Positions 52,682 to 62,839 of a stretch of DNA of 64,000 bases are shown in pieces; the stretch's first letter is position 1; each line of letters opens with the position of its first letter. Under the pieces are notes generated by a model, which saw only the letters and a program-made list of their open reading frames with translations, searched no databases and had not been told where the DNA came from. The translations under genes and the position numbers were made by a program. The DNA comes from Marinilabilia salmonicolor (lineage in GTDB: Bacteria; Bacteroidota; Bacteroidia; Bacteroidales; Marinilabiliaceae), in contig NZ_PVTS01000007.1 in assembly GCF_003003035.1 (NCBI RefSeq), forward strand, positions 1 through 64,000, read 5' to 3'.

Positions 52682-54825
52682 TGCTTATGCGGAAAATTAT
52701 CTATATATTATTGGTTTTGACGGCTTTTGGAGGTGGAAGTGCGAAAGCGCAAATTGATACCGACCGCATGACCATTATTGGTCGTAATGCCCTCTATTTC
52801 GAGGATTACATTCTGGCCATTCAGTATTTTAACCAAATCATTAAGGTCAAACCTTATCTTGCCGATCCTTATTATTACAGGGCAGTGGGTAAATATCACC
52901 TTGAAGACTATCCCGGAGCATTGGAGGACTGTGATAAAGCGCTGGAAATAAATCCTTATATGATTGATGCATATAATTTGCGCGGAATTCTGCATCAAAA
53001 ACTCGAAAATCCGGAAGCTTCCATCGATGATTATAATCGGGGACTGGAGGTGGATCCGTTGAATATGAACCTGATGATTAACTTGGGAATAGCCTACATC
53101 CAGACCAAAGATTTCGATGAAGCCATTCATGTTTATTCTGATATTTTGGATGAATCACCCAATTTGGTCACTGCTTATCTGAACCGCGGACTTGCCAGAT
53201 TTTCAGCCAAAGATACGATTGGGGCATTGCAGGATTTTTCAGAGGCGGTGGAACGTAATCCATATATTCCGGATGGTTTTGTGAACCGGTCGATGATTTA
53301 TTATCATCAGGGAGCATTTGAAAAAGCGCTCAAGGATGTGGATGCGGCAGTGAAACTAAGGCCCGAAGAGGCATCGCTTTATATGAATCGCGGAATTATC
53401 CGTTATCAGCTGGATAATTTGCGCGGAACGATGGCTGATTTCAATAAATTTGTTGAGTTGGATCCCCGAAATGCCATGGGGTACAACAACCGGGGGATCT
53501 TGCGGGCTGAAATCGGTGATTTGGATGGCGCCATTGATGATTTTTCAAGAGTGCTGGCACTTCGTGGCGAAGATCTTCCCACTTTGTTTTACAGAGGAAT
53601 GCTTTATCAGGAAAAAGGAGAATACCGCAAGGCATTGTCTGATTACAATATTGTGGCGGATGCTTATCCCGATTATTCTCCGGTTTATTACAACAGGGCC
53701 GAGGTCAGGCTTGCTTTGGGACAAAAAGATGCTGCTCAATTGGATTACAATACCGCGATGAAACTCGAGATGGATCGAAGAGAAAAAATCGGCAAGGAGG
53801 AGGATCAATTGGCATCAGCAAATAAAGAAGAAGATGAACCTGCCGACAAGAAGAAGAGAAAAGAGACACGCGGCGAAAACGACCGAAACATCCGGAATTA
53901 CGACAAAATGGCTGTTCTGGATGATTTTGGAACCGATCAACCTGAGGAACTCACCAGTTCGTCGTTGAGGGGGAAAATTCAGAATCGCAATATCATGGTG
54001 GATCTTCAGGGACCATACGGGCTGACCTTTTTCCCGGGAGATACACTGGTACACAGAGTACGCTATTTTGATCGGGATGTGGAAGAATTGGCAGAGCATT
54101 TCCACTCCGGACGATCTGTGGAAATAGCCAATGTTACAGGTGAAATAAGCCGGGAGGCATCAGCCATTTTGTTTGAGAATATTGCCCGTTTAAGTGCGCG
54201 ATTGGAAAATGCTGATGATACTGAAAGCAGTGTGAACCTTTTGATGGAGCGTGGAATGCATTATCTGGCTGTTCAGAATCTAAATAATGCCATCGAAGAT
54301 TTCAGCAGTGCGGTGTCGCTGGACAGTACTTGTTATTTGGCTTATTTCCAGAGGGCGTTTGCCCGGTATAAGATGGTGGAGACCGTGAAATCCTTTGAAG
54401 CAGAGGAGGCACCATCCATAGAAGAGCTCAAGCTTTCCGGTTCCGGAGATCCGTTGGGGGCTGGAGGAGCAGATCAGTCATCTATTCTGGATTATAACTT
54501 AATTATTGACGACCTGAATAAAGTCATTGAACTGGCACCCGAATTTGAGTTTGCATGGTTCAACAGAGCATTTATGAAAAGTCTTTTGCGCGATTTTGAG
54601 GCTTCGGTGGAGGATTACTCCAAAGCAATCGCGCTCAACCCTGACTTTGCTGAAGCCTATTTTAACCGTGGTTTGAACAGGATTTATCTTGAACAAACGA
54701 CCGAGGGCACAATGGATTTAAGTAAAGCCGGTGAATTGGGTGTTTTTGAAGCTTACAGCATTATTAAACGATATGGCGCATTTGAAACTGAAAAGAAATT
54801 AGAAGAGGAGTCCGCGTATGAGTAG
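52681..54825 (+). CDS. Exported TPR protein
   Basis: A 714-residue protein with a signal segment (ending GSAKAQ) and about 14 TPR units in two blocks (about 25-370 and 510-690), such as ALEDCDKALEINPYMIDAYN and AIDDFSRVLALRGEDLPTLF. The middle part (about 375-500) is charged and low in structure. It is probably periplasmic or surface-exposed and may hold wall enzymes together. Its start overlaps the M23 gene and its end overlaps the helicase gene by 8 bp, so translation is coupled in both directions. Confidence 0.8.
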   Translation: MLMRKIIYILLVLTAFGGGSAKAQIDTDRMTIIGRNALYFEDYILAIQYFNQIIKVKPYLADPYYYRAVGKYHLEDYPGALEDCDKALEINPYMIDAYNLRGILHQKLENPEASIDDYNRGLEVDPLNMNLMINLGIAYIQTKDFDEAIHVYSDILDESPNLVTAYLNRGLARFSAKDTIGALQDFSEAVERNPYIPDGFVNRSMIYYHQGAFEKALKDVDAAVKLRPEEASLYMNRGIIRYQLDNLRGTMADFNKFVELDPRNAMGYNNRGILRAEIGDLDGAIDDFSRVLALRGEDLPTLFYRGMLYQEKGEYRKALSDYNIVADAYPDYSPVYYNRAEVRLALGQKDAAQLDYNTAMKLEMDRREKIGKEEDQLASANKEEDEPADKKKRKETRGENDRNIRNYDKMAVLDDFGTDQPEELTSSSLRGKIQNRNIMVDLQGPYGLTFFPGDTLVHRVRYFDRDVEELAEHFHSGRSVEIANVTGEISREASAILFENIARLSARLENADDTESSVNLLMERGMHYLAVQNLNNAIEDFSSAVSLDSTCYLAYFQRAFARYKMVETVKSFEAEEAPSIEELKLSGSGDPLGAGGADQSSILDYNLIIDDLNKVIELAPEFEFAWFNRAFMKSLLRDFEASVEDYSKAIALNPDFAEAYFNRGLNRIYLEQTTEGTMDLSKAGELGVFEAYSIIKRYGAFETEKKLEEESAYE

Positions 54826-56827
54826 TGAATTGCCTGAAAATATGGATCTTGATAATGCGGAGTTTCGAAATGCGCTTCAGTTAATCCAATACACCAACTC
54901 TTCCGTGTTTTTAACGGGGCGTGCCGGAACGGGGAAATCTACCTTTCTGAAATATATTTGTGAGAATACGCACAAAAAACATATTGTGGTGGCGCCCACA
55001 GGTATTGCGGCTATTAATGCCGGCGGGGTAACCATGCACTCCTTTTTCAAGATTCCGTTCCGACCCATATTGCCCGATGATCCGGATCTGTCAACCAAAG
55101 ATGGTCGCATTTTTGATTTTCTAAAGTACAATAAGGAGAAAATTAAGCTTATCCGTGAGACCGATTTGTTAATTATTGACGAGGTCTCAATGGTGCGGGT
55201 GGACGTGCTGGACTTTATTGACCAGGTTTTGCGGGTATATACCAAAAATAAAACGTTGCCTTTCGGCGGGAAACAGATTCTGATGGTGGGGGATGCTTTT
55301 CAGTTAGAGCCGGTGGTTCGTTCCGATGACTGGAAGATTCTCAGCCGGTTTTACAAGTCTCCATTTTTCTTTTCTGCCAGAGTGTTTTCACGAATCCCGT
55401 TGGTTCAGATTGAATTGAAGAAGGTATATCGGCAAAACGATAAGGCTTTTGTGCAGATGCTGGATAAAATACGGGTAAATGCTGCTGCTCCAACCGATAT
55501 ATCCAATATCAACAAGCGTCTTGACAGGTCTTTTGAACCTCCTGTGAGTGAGCTTTTTATTACTCTTGCGACTCGTCGTGATACGGTGAACTATATCAAC
55601 GACAAGAAACTAGATGAATTGGAAGGTGATGCCGAGACTTTTACCGGTGAGATACAGGGTGAGTTTTCCGAATCGAGTCTGCCAACACTTAAAGAATTGG
55701 TGTTGAAGGAGAATGCTCAGGTGATGTTTGTGAAGAACGATTCTCAAAAACGCTGGTACAACGGAACGCTGGGATTGGTTGATGAAATTGGTGAAGACGG
55801 AATTTATGTGCGAACAGAGGATGATCAGACTCATTTGATAACCCGGGAAAAATGGCTTAATCTCAGGTACCGTTACGATGAAGAAAACAACCGGATCATA
55901 GAAGAGGAGATTGGGTCATTTACTCAGTTTCCGCTGCGTCTGGCCTGGGCCATCACCGTGCATAAAAGCCAGGGGCTTACATTCGACAAGGTAGTAATTG
56001 ATTTTAGTGGTGGTGCCTTCGCAGGTGGTCAGTTGTATGTGGCTCTCAGCCGTTGCCGGTCGCTGGAGGGCATTGTGCTGAAAACTCCTGTTACCTCGCG
56101 CGATGTCATTGTCAACCCACAGGTGACACAGTTTGCCCAATCGGCCAATGACCAGCGGTTGATTCAGGAAGAGCTGAATAAAGCCAAGGCTGACGGGGCT
56201 TATATTTCGGCATTAAAAAGTTTTCGACAGGGAAACTGGCAAGAGTCGGTGAAATATTTGGCAGAAGCTGTAAAATATCGGAAAGATGATTTGGAAAGCC
56301 CCATCATTCAGCGATTTATGGCCAATGAAATGGTTTTTGCCACCAGATTAAAAAAGAAAATTGATGATTTGGAAGAAGAGCTGGCCCTTCAACAGAAGAA
56401 TGTGGAGGAATTTGCTCGTGAGTACTTCCTGATGGCCAACGAATGTGAGGTGAAATTTAAGGACAAAAGAAGTGCTTTGGCCAATCTGAATAAAGCACTG
56501 AGTCTGAATCCCAGATTTATTGATGCCCTGCTTCGACGTGGAAATATCCTTGCCGAAACCGGTGACCTGGAAAATGCGGAAAGGGATTTTTCGTCGGTAC
56601 TCAAATTGCGTCAACGCAATTTTGCTGCATTATTTGGCAGGGGAAAAGCCCGTTTTCAGCTGCGTCACTTTTCGGGGGCTTATCAGGATTTTCTGGAAGC
56701 TTCCAATTTGCAGCAGTCCGATCCGGAAGTTTATAAAAATCTGGGGGATGTTTGTGCCCGCCTCGGGGAAATGGACAAAGCTCAAACTTATTGGAACATG
56801 GCTTCCAGTCTGGATGATGATGATTAA
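54818..56827 (+). CDS. PIF1-like helicase with C-terminal TPR
   Basis: A 669-residue protein. The N-terminal helicase core (about 15-440) has Walker A GRAGTGKST, APTGIAAINAGGVTMHSFF, LIIDEVSMVRVD, and the C-terminal helicase motifs (AITVHKSQGLTFDKVVIDF, YVALSRCRSLEGI) of the PIF1/RecD-like superfamily 1B. The C-terminal ~170 residues contain a coiled coil and TPR units (ALANLNKALSLNPRFIDALL), an uncommon addition. It unwinds DNA 5'-3' by family. Its place behind a wall peptidase and a TPR protein is unexpected. Confidence 0.9.
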   Translation: MSSELPENMDLDNAEFRNALQLIQYTNSSVFLTGRAGTGKSTFLKYICENTHKKHIVVAPTGIAAINAGGVTMHSFFKIPFRPILPDDPDLSTKDGRIFDFLKYNKEKIKLIRETDLLIIDEVSMVRVDVLDFIDQVLRVYTKNKTLPFGGKQILMVGDAFQLEPVVRSDDWKILSRFYKSPFFFSARVFSRIPLVQIELKKVYRQNDKAFVQMLDKIRVNAAAPTDISNINKRLDRSFEPPVSELFITLATRRDTVNYINDKKLDELEGDAETFTGEIQGEFSESSLPTLKELVLKENAQVMFVKNDSQKRWYNGTLGLVDEIGEDGIYVRTEDDQTHLITREKWLNLRYRYDEENNRIIEEEIGSFTQFPLRLAWAITVHKSQGLTFDKVVIDFSGGAFAGGQLYVALSRCRSLEGIVLKTPVTSRDVIVNPQVTQFAQSANDQRLIQEELNKAKADGAYISALKSFRQGNWQESVKYLAEAVKYRKDDLESPIIQRFMANEMVFATRLKKKIDDLEEELALQQKNVEEFAREYFLMANECEVKFKDKRSALANLNKALSLNPRFIDALLRRGNILAETGDLENAERDFSSVLKLRQRNFAALFGRGKARFQLRHFSGAYQDFLEASNLQQSDPEVYKNLGDVCARLGEMDKAQTYWNMASSLDDDD

Positions 56828-56832
56828 CCGGG

Positions 56833-57453
56833 TTAAGATTCAGGGGTTTTAAATACCGGAATAACCAGATTGAATTTGATAGACAGAAGCCTGATGGCAA
56901 TGATGATACCCACGGTCAACAGTTCGTTGAGTGCCGGAGGAAAATTCAACCAGTTGAAGAACAGATAAAACAAGGCTCCCGTGATACATGCGGTGGCATA
57001 AATCTCTTTGTGAAATATCAACGGAAGATCATTGGTCAAAGTATCTCTGATAACTCCTCCCACAACGGCTGAAGTCATGCCCATTATTACCGCTACAGCC
57101 GGGTTAACTCCCAGGTTTAAAGCTTTTTCGAGACCAATAATGGTAAATACCCCTATTCCAATGGTATCAAATAGAAATAAAGTCCGGCGCATGCGGGCCA
57201 CAAACTTTTTGAAAATGAGTGTGACAGCAAATCCACTGAAAATGGCAATGAGGTATCCGTAGCCCTGAAGCCAGGTGACCGGGGTGACCCCCAGCAGCAA
57301 ATCTCTCGTTGTTCCACCTCCAATGGCGGTAACCACCCCGATGAACATGGCCCCAAAAAGATCCAGCCGCTTTGTTCCGGCTGTCAGTACTCCACTGATG
57401 GCAAAAACCATAGTTCCTAAATAATCGAGCCAGATGATGATGTCTATTTCCAT
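56833..57453 (-). CDS. TRIC-family (UPF0126) cation channel protein
   Basis: A 206-residue membrane protein with seven helices arranged as two related halves, each with a glycine-rich, conserved motif: GGGTTRDLLLG and GGVIRDTLTNDLP. This is the bacterial trimeric intracellular cation channel family (YicG-like), which forms homotrimeric potassium-permeable channels. Its start is divergent from the CoA-disulfide-reductase gene and it ends 5 bp from the helicase gene's stop on the opposite strand. Confidence 0.9.
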   Translation of the reverse strand: MEIDIIIWLDYLGTMVFAISGVLTAGTKRLDLFGAMFIGVVTAIGGGTTRDLLLGVTPVTWLQGYGYLIAIFSGFAVTLIFKKFVARMRRTLFLFDTIGIGVFTIIGLEKALNLGVNPAVAVIMGMTSAVVGGVIRDTLTNDLPLIFHKEIYATACITGALFYLFFNWLNFPPALNELLTVGIIIAIRLLSIKFNLVIPVFKTPES

Positions 57454-57636
57454 TTCCTTTGACGGTTGTTATGGTGATGGTTGGTTTTATTTCCGATTTT
57501 GGCCGGCAAAAGTAATCAAAAACTCTGTTGGGAAAACGAGTTTGATTTTTTTCTTCAATTTTTATCAACTATTCAAGCGGACTAAACTGATTTCAGAGCA
57601 TTAACAACTTTTAAAGAAGTTTTTCTTTAAATGAGA

Positions 57637-57676
57637 TATATGAACATATAAAAATGTATATGTTTTTATACTTTTG
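57637..57676 (+). promoter_or_regulatory. Putative operator and promoter of CoADR fusion gene
   Basis: Perfect palindrome TATATGAACATATA (57637-57650) and an imperfect second unit TATATGTTTTTATA (57657-57670), 20 bp apart, followed by a -7-like TACTTTTG (57669-57676). The spacing of two helical turns suits a dimeric repressor, perhaps ArsR-type. No regulator gene is adjacent. Confidence 0.5.
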
Positions 57677-57696
57677 CATCAAATTAATCAGAAGCT

Positions 57697-60195
57697 ATGC
57701 AAAAAAAGTATGTAATCATTGGCGGAGTGGCAGGCGGAGCCACCACTGCTGCACGTTTGAGGCGAATTGACGAGAATGCAGAAATCATTATGCTCGAGAG
57801 AGGTGAGCATATTTCCTACGCCAACTGCGGATTGCCCTACTATATTGGGGGGGTGATCAAGGAGCGCGAAAAATTGTTGGTTCAGACACCTGAAAGTTTC
57901 GGTGGCCGTTTCAATATTGATGTGAGGATTTTTTCAGAGGTAACAGATATTGATGCCGAAAATCAGACGGTGAGTGTGCGTGATTTGAAAAGCGGAAAAG
58001 AGTATTCCGAGAAGTACGACAAATTGGTCTTGTCTCCCGGTGCTCAGCCGGTTAAGCCTCCCATTCCGGGCATCGATCATAAGAATATTTTTACCCTCAG
58101 AAACGTAGATGATACCGACCGCATAAAGGCTTTTGTGGACGATGAAAAACCTCGATCAGCCATTGTGGTGGGAGCCGGTTTTATTGGTCTGGAAATGGCC
58201 GAAAACCTCCATCACAGAGGGATTAATGTAACAGTGGTTGAGGCTGCTCCTCAGGTGATGAATATGATGGATCCTGAAATTGCCGCTTTATTGCATCAGC
58301 ATTTTAAGGAAAAGGAGGTAGGTCTGTATTTGCAGGATGCCGTTCAGGAGTTCCGGGACAACGGAAACGAATTGACCGTCCGTTTGGCAAGCGGAAATTT
58401 GCTGAAAGCTGATTTTGTGGTGTTGTCTATTGGTGTGAAACCTGATACTTCGCTTGCACAGAAGGCAAATCTGAAGCTGGGACAGCGTGGTGGAATTGTG
58501 GTGGATGATTACTTGCAAACATCACAGGAAAATATATATGCGGTAGGAGATGCCATTGAGTTTCCACATCCTCTTACCGGTCAGTCGTCCCTGGCATTTC
58601 TGGCAGGCCCGGCCAATAAGCAGGGACGCATTCTTGCCGACAATATGGTTTATGGACATCAGAGAAAATACCGTGGATCTATTGGTACTGCTATTGCCAA
58701 GGTATTTGATCTGACTGCCGGAACCACCGGATTGAGCGATAAAGCACTGGCTCAGGCGGGTATCCCTCATCAGTCAACCATTGTAAATGCCGGAAGCCAC
58801 GCGGGTTATTATCCAGGTTCCACAAACATGGTGCTAAAGCTGACCTTTAGTCCTGAAAACGGTAAAGTGCTGGGTGCCCAGATTGTTGGATATGGCGGTG
58901 TGGATAAGCGCATCGACATTATCGCTGCTGTTATTAAAGAAAATGGAGATATTTATGATCTTCAGGAGATAGAGCATGCTTATGCGCCTCCCTTTAGCTC
59001 CGCTAAGGACCCTGTTAGTCAGGCTGGTTACAATGCCGAGAACATTATGAAAGGTCTGTTTCTGCCCCTGTCGCCTTACAAGTTTCATGAATGGTCACAC
59101 TCCGACAGTTGCCTTATCGATGTTCGAACTTCTGATGAATACAGCCTGAATGCCATTGAGGGATCGGTGAACATAGAACTTGATCAGCTTCGGGAGCGTT
59201 TGGATGAAATACCCCGCGACAAAAATCTTTACATCTTCTGCGGTGTCGGTCTGCGTGGGTATGTAGCTACCCGCATCCTTAAGCAGCATGGATTTGAAAA
59301 GGTGTATAATCTTTCCGGAGGCTTGAAAGTTTATCAGTCGGCTATGGCAGAACAAAACAATCCCTTGAAATTCAGTAAATCGGAAGAGGCAATGCCGGTA
59401 AGTGAAGAGGAGATGGGACAATTACCGCTGATAAAAGCAGATACGCTCCAGGTGGACGCTTGTGGATTGCAGTGTCCCGGTCCGGTTTTAAAACTGAAGG
59501 AAGAGATGGCCAAAATTGAACCCGGGCAGGAGATGCAGGTCAAAGCTACCGACCCGGGATTTTACAATGATGTGGCCTCCTGGTGTAAGGTTACCGGGCA
59601 CACCCTTGTGGGTCGCTCTAAGAAAGGAGCTGAAATAACAGCTGTTATCCGTAAGAAAAGCGAAAAATCATCAGAAATGAACGGTATGGAGCGGTTGTCG
59701 GAAGGTATCAGAACCATTGACAAAGGGGACAATAAAACCATTATTGTTTTCAGCGATGATTTGGATCGTGCCTTGGCTTCTTTTGTGATTGCTAACGGGG
59801 CGGCTTCCATGGGAAAAAAAGTAACAATGTTCTTTACTTTCTGGGGTCTTAATGTGATTAAAAAGCAGGATAAGCCCAGAACCCGAAAAGGGATGATGGA
59901 TCGCATGTTTGGTCTGATGATGCCCGGACATGCCGGTAAATTACCTCTGTCGAATATGAATATGGGTGGAATTGGCCGTGGCATGATGAAACAGCGGATG
60001 AAAAGTAAAAATGTGGATGCACTGGAGGTGATGATTGACAATGCTGTTCGTTCTGAAGTGCAGATGATTGCCTGCCAGATGAGTATGGATGTGATGGGGG
60101 TTCGCAGTGAAGAGTTGATTGATGGTGTTCGTGTAGGTGGTGTCGCCAACTACCTTGAGGAGGCGGAATCATCTAATCTTAATCTGTTTATTTGA
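57697..60195 (+). CDS. CoA-disulfide reductase-rhodanese-TusA-DsrE fusion
   Basis: An 832-residue protein with four domains. Residues 1-450 are an FAD/NAD(P) reductase of the CoADR group (GGVAGGATTAAR; single redox Cys44 in YANCGLPYYIGG). Residues ~465-550 are a rhodanese with active cysteine in IFCGVGLRGY. Residues ~580-655 are a TusA-type domain with CPGP. Residues ~678-832 are a DsrE-like domain (IIVFSDDLDRALASFVIANGA) with a late cysteine. CoADR enzymes reduce coenzyme-A or other per/disulfides; the attached carriers would pass sulfane sulfur. It is preceded by palindromes that could be an operator and followed by a strong terminator. Confidence 0.9.
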   Translation: MQKKYVIIGGVAGGATTAARLRRIDENAEIIMLERGEHISYANCGLPYYIGGVIKEREKLLVQTPESFGGRFNIDVRIFSEVTDIDAENQTVSVRDLKSGKEYSEKYDKLVLSPGAQPVKPPIPGIDHKNIFTLRNVDDTDRIKAFVDDEKPRSAIVVGAGFIGLEMAENLHHRGINVTVVEAAPQVMNMMDPEIAALLHQHFKEKEVGLYLQDAVQEFRDNGNELTVRLASGNLLKADFVVLSIGVKPDTSLAQKANLKLGQRGGIVVDDYLQTSQENIYAVGDAIEFPHPLTGQSSLAFLAGPANKQGRILADNMVYGHQRKYRGSIGTAIAKVFDLTAGTTGLSDKALAQAGIPHQSTIVNAGSHAGYYPGSTNMVLKLTFSPENGKVLGAQIVGYGGVDKRIDIIAAVIKENGDIYDLQEIEHAYAPPFSSAKDPVSQAGYNAENIMKGLFLPLSPYKFHEWSHSDSCLIDVRTSDEYSLNAIEGSVNIELDQLRERLDEIPRDKNLYIFCGVGLRGYVATRILKQHGFEKVYNLSGGLKVYQSAMAEQNNPLKFSKSEEAMPVSEEEMGQLPLIKADTLQVDACGLQCPGPVLKLKEEMAKIEPGQEMQVKATDPGFYNDVASWCKVTGHTLVGRSKKGAEITAVIRKKSEKSSEMNGMERLSEGIRTIDKGDNKTIIVFSDDLDRALASFVIANGAASMGKKVTMFFTFWGLNVIKKQDKPRTRKGMMDRMFGLMMPGHAGKLPLSNMNMGGIGRGMMKQRMKSKNVDALEVMIDNAVRSEVQMIACQMSMDVMGVRSEELIDGVRVGGVANYLEEAESSNLNLFI

Positions 60196-60219
60196 TAAAT
60201 GATCTTCTGATTAAAAATA

Positions 60220-60252
60220 AAAAGGCCGTCCCTTGCAGGATGGCCTTTTTTT
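60220..60252 (+). terminator. Rho-independent terminator
   Basis: Stem AAAGGCCGTCC with GGATGGCCTTT, six-base loop, then a T run. It lies 24 bp after the CoADR fusion gene. Confidence 0.85.
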
Positions 60253-60344
60253 ATTCAGTTATGTTGTTGTTTTTTTGTAAGGCCTTCAGCCTGTTAATAT
60301 CTTTCCTGCCTTATATAGTGCTAGCAAAAAAACTAATATTTTTC

Positions 60345-60472
60345 AAGTCTTTGATAAGAAAGCACCAAATACAAGGCTTTCGAAGTTTTTGAATCCAAGG
60401 AGTTTACTTTTTGTAAAGGATTGATTCAAAAACAAGAATAACGAAGTAGCTGGTGTTTTCTTGCAAAGACTT
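60345..60472. repeat. Divergent hairpin element related to MITE-like family
   Basis: 128 bp with arms AAGTCTTTG/CAAAGACTT, AAGAAAGCACCA/TGGTGTTTTCTT, GTTTTTGAATC/GATTCAAAAAC and an apical GAGTTTAC/GTAAA. It has the same order of nested stems and a GGCTTTCGAAG hairpin like the elements at 26448, 42848 and 62675, but outer sequences differ. Confidence 0.55.
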
Positions 60473-60494
60473 TATATGAGGTAGGTCAAATTTT

Positions 60495-62528
60495 CTACCA
60501 AATAGAGGCTCTCTTTTCAGGCGCAAGATACATCGCTTCCTCAAAAGCTTCAACAAATGCCTGCATATTGGGCAGAGGACCATTTACACGCCATTTTCCC
60601 AGTGAATGAACGTCTTCTTTTGTGCGACGCAGGATTTCTTCATTCCTTATGTTTTGCGCCCACACACGGGCATACGCCAGAAAGAAGCGCTGATCGTCGG
60701 TGAAGCCATCCAGGTTTGCGGGCTCATCTTTACCCTCCAGGCTCATTTTATAGGCCTGATAAGCAATGTTTAAACCTCCAAGGTCGGCGATATTCTCTCC
60801 CAAGGTCAGTTCTCCGTCCGCTTTAACGGTGTCAAGCACTGTAAAATTGTCATACCTGTCAATCAAGACCTGTGCGCGATTTTCAAAATTTTCTGCATCG
60901 GCAGGTTGCCACCAGTCGTTCATGTTTCCATCCATATCGTATTGGCGACCTTTATCATCGAACCCATGTGTCATTTCATGACCGATAACCATACCAATTG
61001 CTCCGTAATTCACTGCATCATCGCCATAGGGATAGAAGAAAGGAGGTTGAAGAATTGCAGCCGGGAAAACAATCTCGTTGGCAAGCGGGCTGTAATAAGC
61101 ATTTACTGTTTGAGGAGTCATGTGCCATTCATCCTCATCCACTGGTTTTCCAATCTTATTGATATCGTAAATGAAATCAAAGCGGTTGGATCTCAATACA
61201 TTTTCAGCATAGCTTTCTTCGGATACCTCCAGTCCACTGTAATCTCTCCACTTATCGGGATATCCGATTTTTACTTTGATGGCTTCCAGTTTTTTGTGGG
61301 CTTCTTTCTTTGTGTCGTCGCTCATCCATTCCAGCTGGTCAATGCGACGGGCAAATGATTTTCTCAGGTTACCTGTCAACTCCAGCATCCGTTCCTTTGC
61401 TTCGGGAGGGAAAAATTTTTCTACATAAAGCTGTCCCACAGCTTCTCCCAGGGCACCGCTGGTGGTATTTAAAACTCGTTTCCAGCGGGGTTCCATGCTT
61501 GGTTGTCCCGACAGGGTTCGGCCGTACATTTCAAAGGAGGCTTCCACGAAGTCCTGGGTCAGATAAGGAGCCATGCTTCTCATTGCAACAGCAGAGAAAT
61601 AGTCTCTCCACATTTCCGGACTAACCTCATTGGCCATTTGTGCAATTTCGGCCATAAATTTGGGTTGTCCCACATTTATTTTTCCGGGTTCGGGAAGTCC
61701 TGCCTCACTGAAATAAAGGCTCCAGTCAAATCCGGCAGCCATTTGGGGAAGTTCTTCAAGAGTTGTCGGGTTGTAGGTTGTTTGCGGATCTCTGTTTTCC
61801 AGGCGGGTATTGGATGCTTTTGCCATCCGTGTTTCCAACTCCATTATGTTAGCAGTCTTTTGGGAGGCAGCTTCCTCTGTTTCTCCCTTCAGTACAAAGA
61901 GTGTGGTCAGATATTTTATGTATGCGTCTCTTAGTTTTTTTCCGCGTTCGCTTTCATCGAAATAATAATCCCGGTCTGGAAGTCCCAATCCGCCCTGATA
62001 AAAATTGGCAATTACCATATCGCTGTTTTTCCGGTCGGGTGAACTGTAGAGGTAGAAGAAAGGATAAATTTGTTGCTGATGAAGTGCAGCAGTGGTTTTT
62101 ACCAAAGATTCCGGGTTTTCGATGGTTTCGATTAAGGCAAAAATCTCTGAAAGCGGTTTTAGACCGGCTTTATCTATTGCAACTGTGTCCATGCCTGAGG
62201 CAAAGAAATCACCGATTTGCTGAGCTACAGTTCCTTCTTCAGCTTCGGTTTGGGCAGCTTCCTCAATGATTGTTTTTACTTTCTCCCGGTTCTCTTCAGC
62301 CAGCATATCAAAAGCACCGAATCGGCTTTTATCATCAGGCAGCGGATGATTCTTTATCCAGCCGCCATTGGCATATAAATAAAAATTCTCTCCCGGAGCT
62401 ACTGTGGTGTCCATGTTTTCGGGTGAGAAAACGGCACGCCTGGTTGTTTCGGACGAATCGCCTGTGGTGCAGGCAGGAATAATCATCAGTCCTGTTGCAG
62501 CAAAAATTAATGGTTTTAATAAATTCAT
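60495..62528 (-). CDS. M13-family (neprilysin-like) lipoprotein endopeptidase
   Basis: A 677-residue lipoprotein (lipobox IPAC, Cys20). The N-terminal M13 domain covers about 45-420. The catalytic domain has the zinc motif HEMTH (near residue 520) in GMVIGHEMTHGFDDKGRQYD and the third ligand in ENIADLGGLN. Length and order match bacterial PepO-like oligopeptidases. It probably cleaves short peptides at the cell surface. The gene is monocistronic. The hairpin element at 60345-60472 lies just beyond its stop, and the MITE-like copy at 62675-62839 lies upstream. Confidence 0.95.
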   Translation of the reverse strand: MNLLKPLIFAATGLMIIPACTTGDSSETTRRAVFSPENMDTTVAPGENFYLYANGGWIKNHPLPDDKSRFGAFDMLAEENREKVKTIIEEAAQTEAEEGTVAQQIGDFFASGMDTVAIDKAGLKPLSEIFALIETIENPESLVKTTAALHQQQIYPFFYLYSSPDRKNSDMVIANFYQGGLGLPDRDYYFDESERGKKLRDAYIKYLTTLFVLKGETEEAASQKTANIMELETRMAKASNTRLENRDPQTTYNPTTLEELPQMAAGFDWSLYFSEAGLPEPGKINVGQPKFMAEIAQMANEVSPEMWRDYFSAVAMRSMAPYLTQDFVEASFEMYGRTLSGQPSMEPRWKRVLNTTSGALGEAVGQLYVEKFFPPEAKERMLELTGNLRKSFARRIDQLEWMSDDTKKEAHKKLEAIKVKIGYPDKWRDYSGLEVSEESYAENVLRSNRFDFIYDINKIGKPVDEDEWHMTPQTVNAYYSPLANEIVFPAAILQPPFFYPYGDDAVNYGAIGMVIGHEMTHGFDDKGRQYDMDGNMNDWWQPADAENFENRAQVLIDRYDNFTVLDTVKADGELTLGENIADLGGLNIAYQAYKMSLEGKDEPANLDGFTDDQRFFLAYARVWAQNIRNEEILRRTKEDVHSLGKWRVNGPLPNMQAFVEAFEEAMYLAPEKRASIW

Positions 62529-62674
62529 TTGATGTTCATTTATGATTAATATTTGATACGGTTTATTGCGGTTGTTCTATGTTGAGTATTTTTTACCGGA
62601 TACTAATAATTAATTTTTTGGATGATACCCCACTGTCGGCAGGTTATTCCGAATAACGGTTAAGACTTTTGAGT

Positions 62675-62839
62675 CGTGTCCGCCTATAAACTAAGCAAAA
62701 TTTGTTTTTAGTCATGTTTCTGGTCAGAAAGTGCCAATTGCCAGGCTTGCGAAGCCGCCAAAAACGGAGTTTACTAATCGTAAATGAGTATTTTGTCGGC
62801 AAGCGCAACAACGCAAGTGGTACTTTATGGACAGAAACT
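62675..62839. mobile_element. Inverted-repeat element (MITE-like), copy 3
   Basis: 165 bp from GTGTCCGCCTATAAACTAAG to CTTTATGGACAGAAACT, homologous over its length to 26448-26635 and 42848-43011. Stems: AGAAAGTGCCA/TGGTACTTT, GGCTTGCGAAGCC, GCCGCCAAAA/TTTTGTCGGC (one mismatch) and GTTTAC/GTAAA. Confidence 0.65.

Noticed and set aside
59562-60149. 195-codon minus-strand frame inside the CoADR fusion gene
   Set aside because: The plus-strand frame has clear TusA and DsrE domains; the minus-strand translation has no recognisable pattern.
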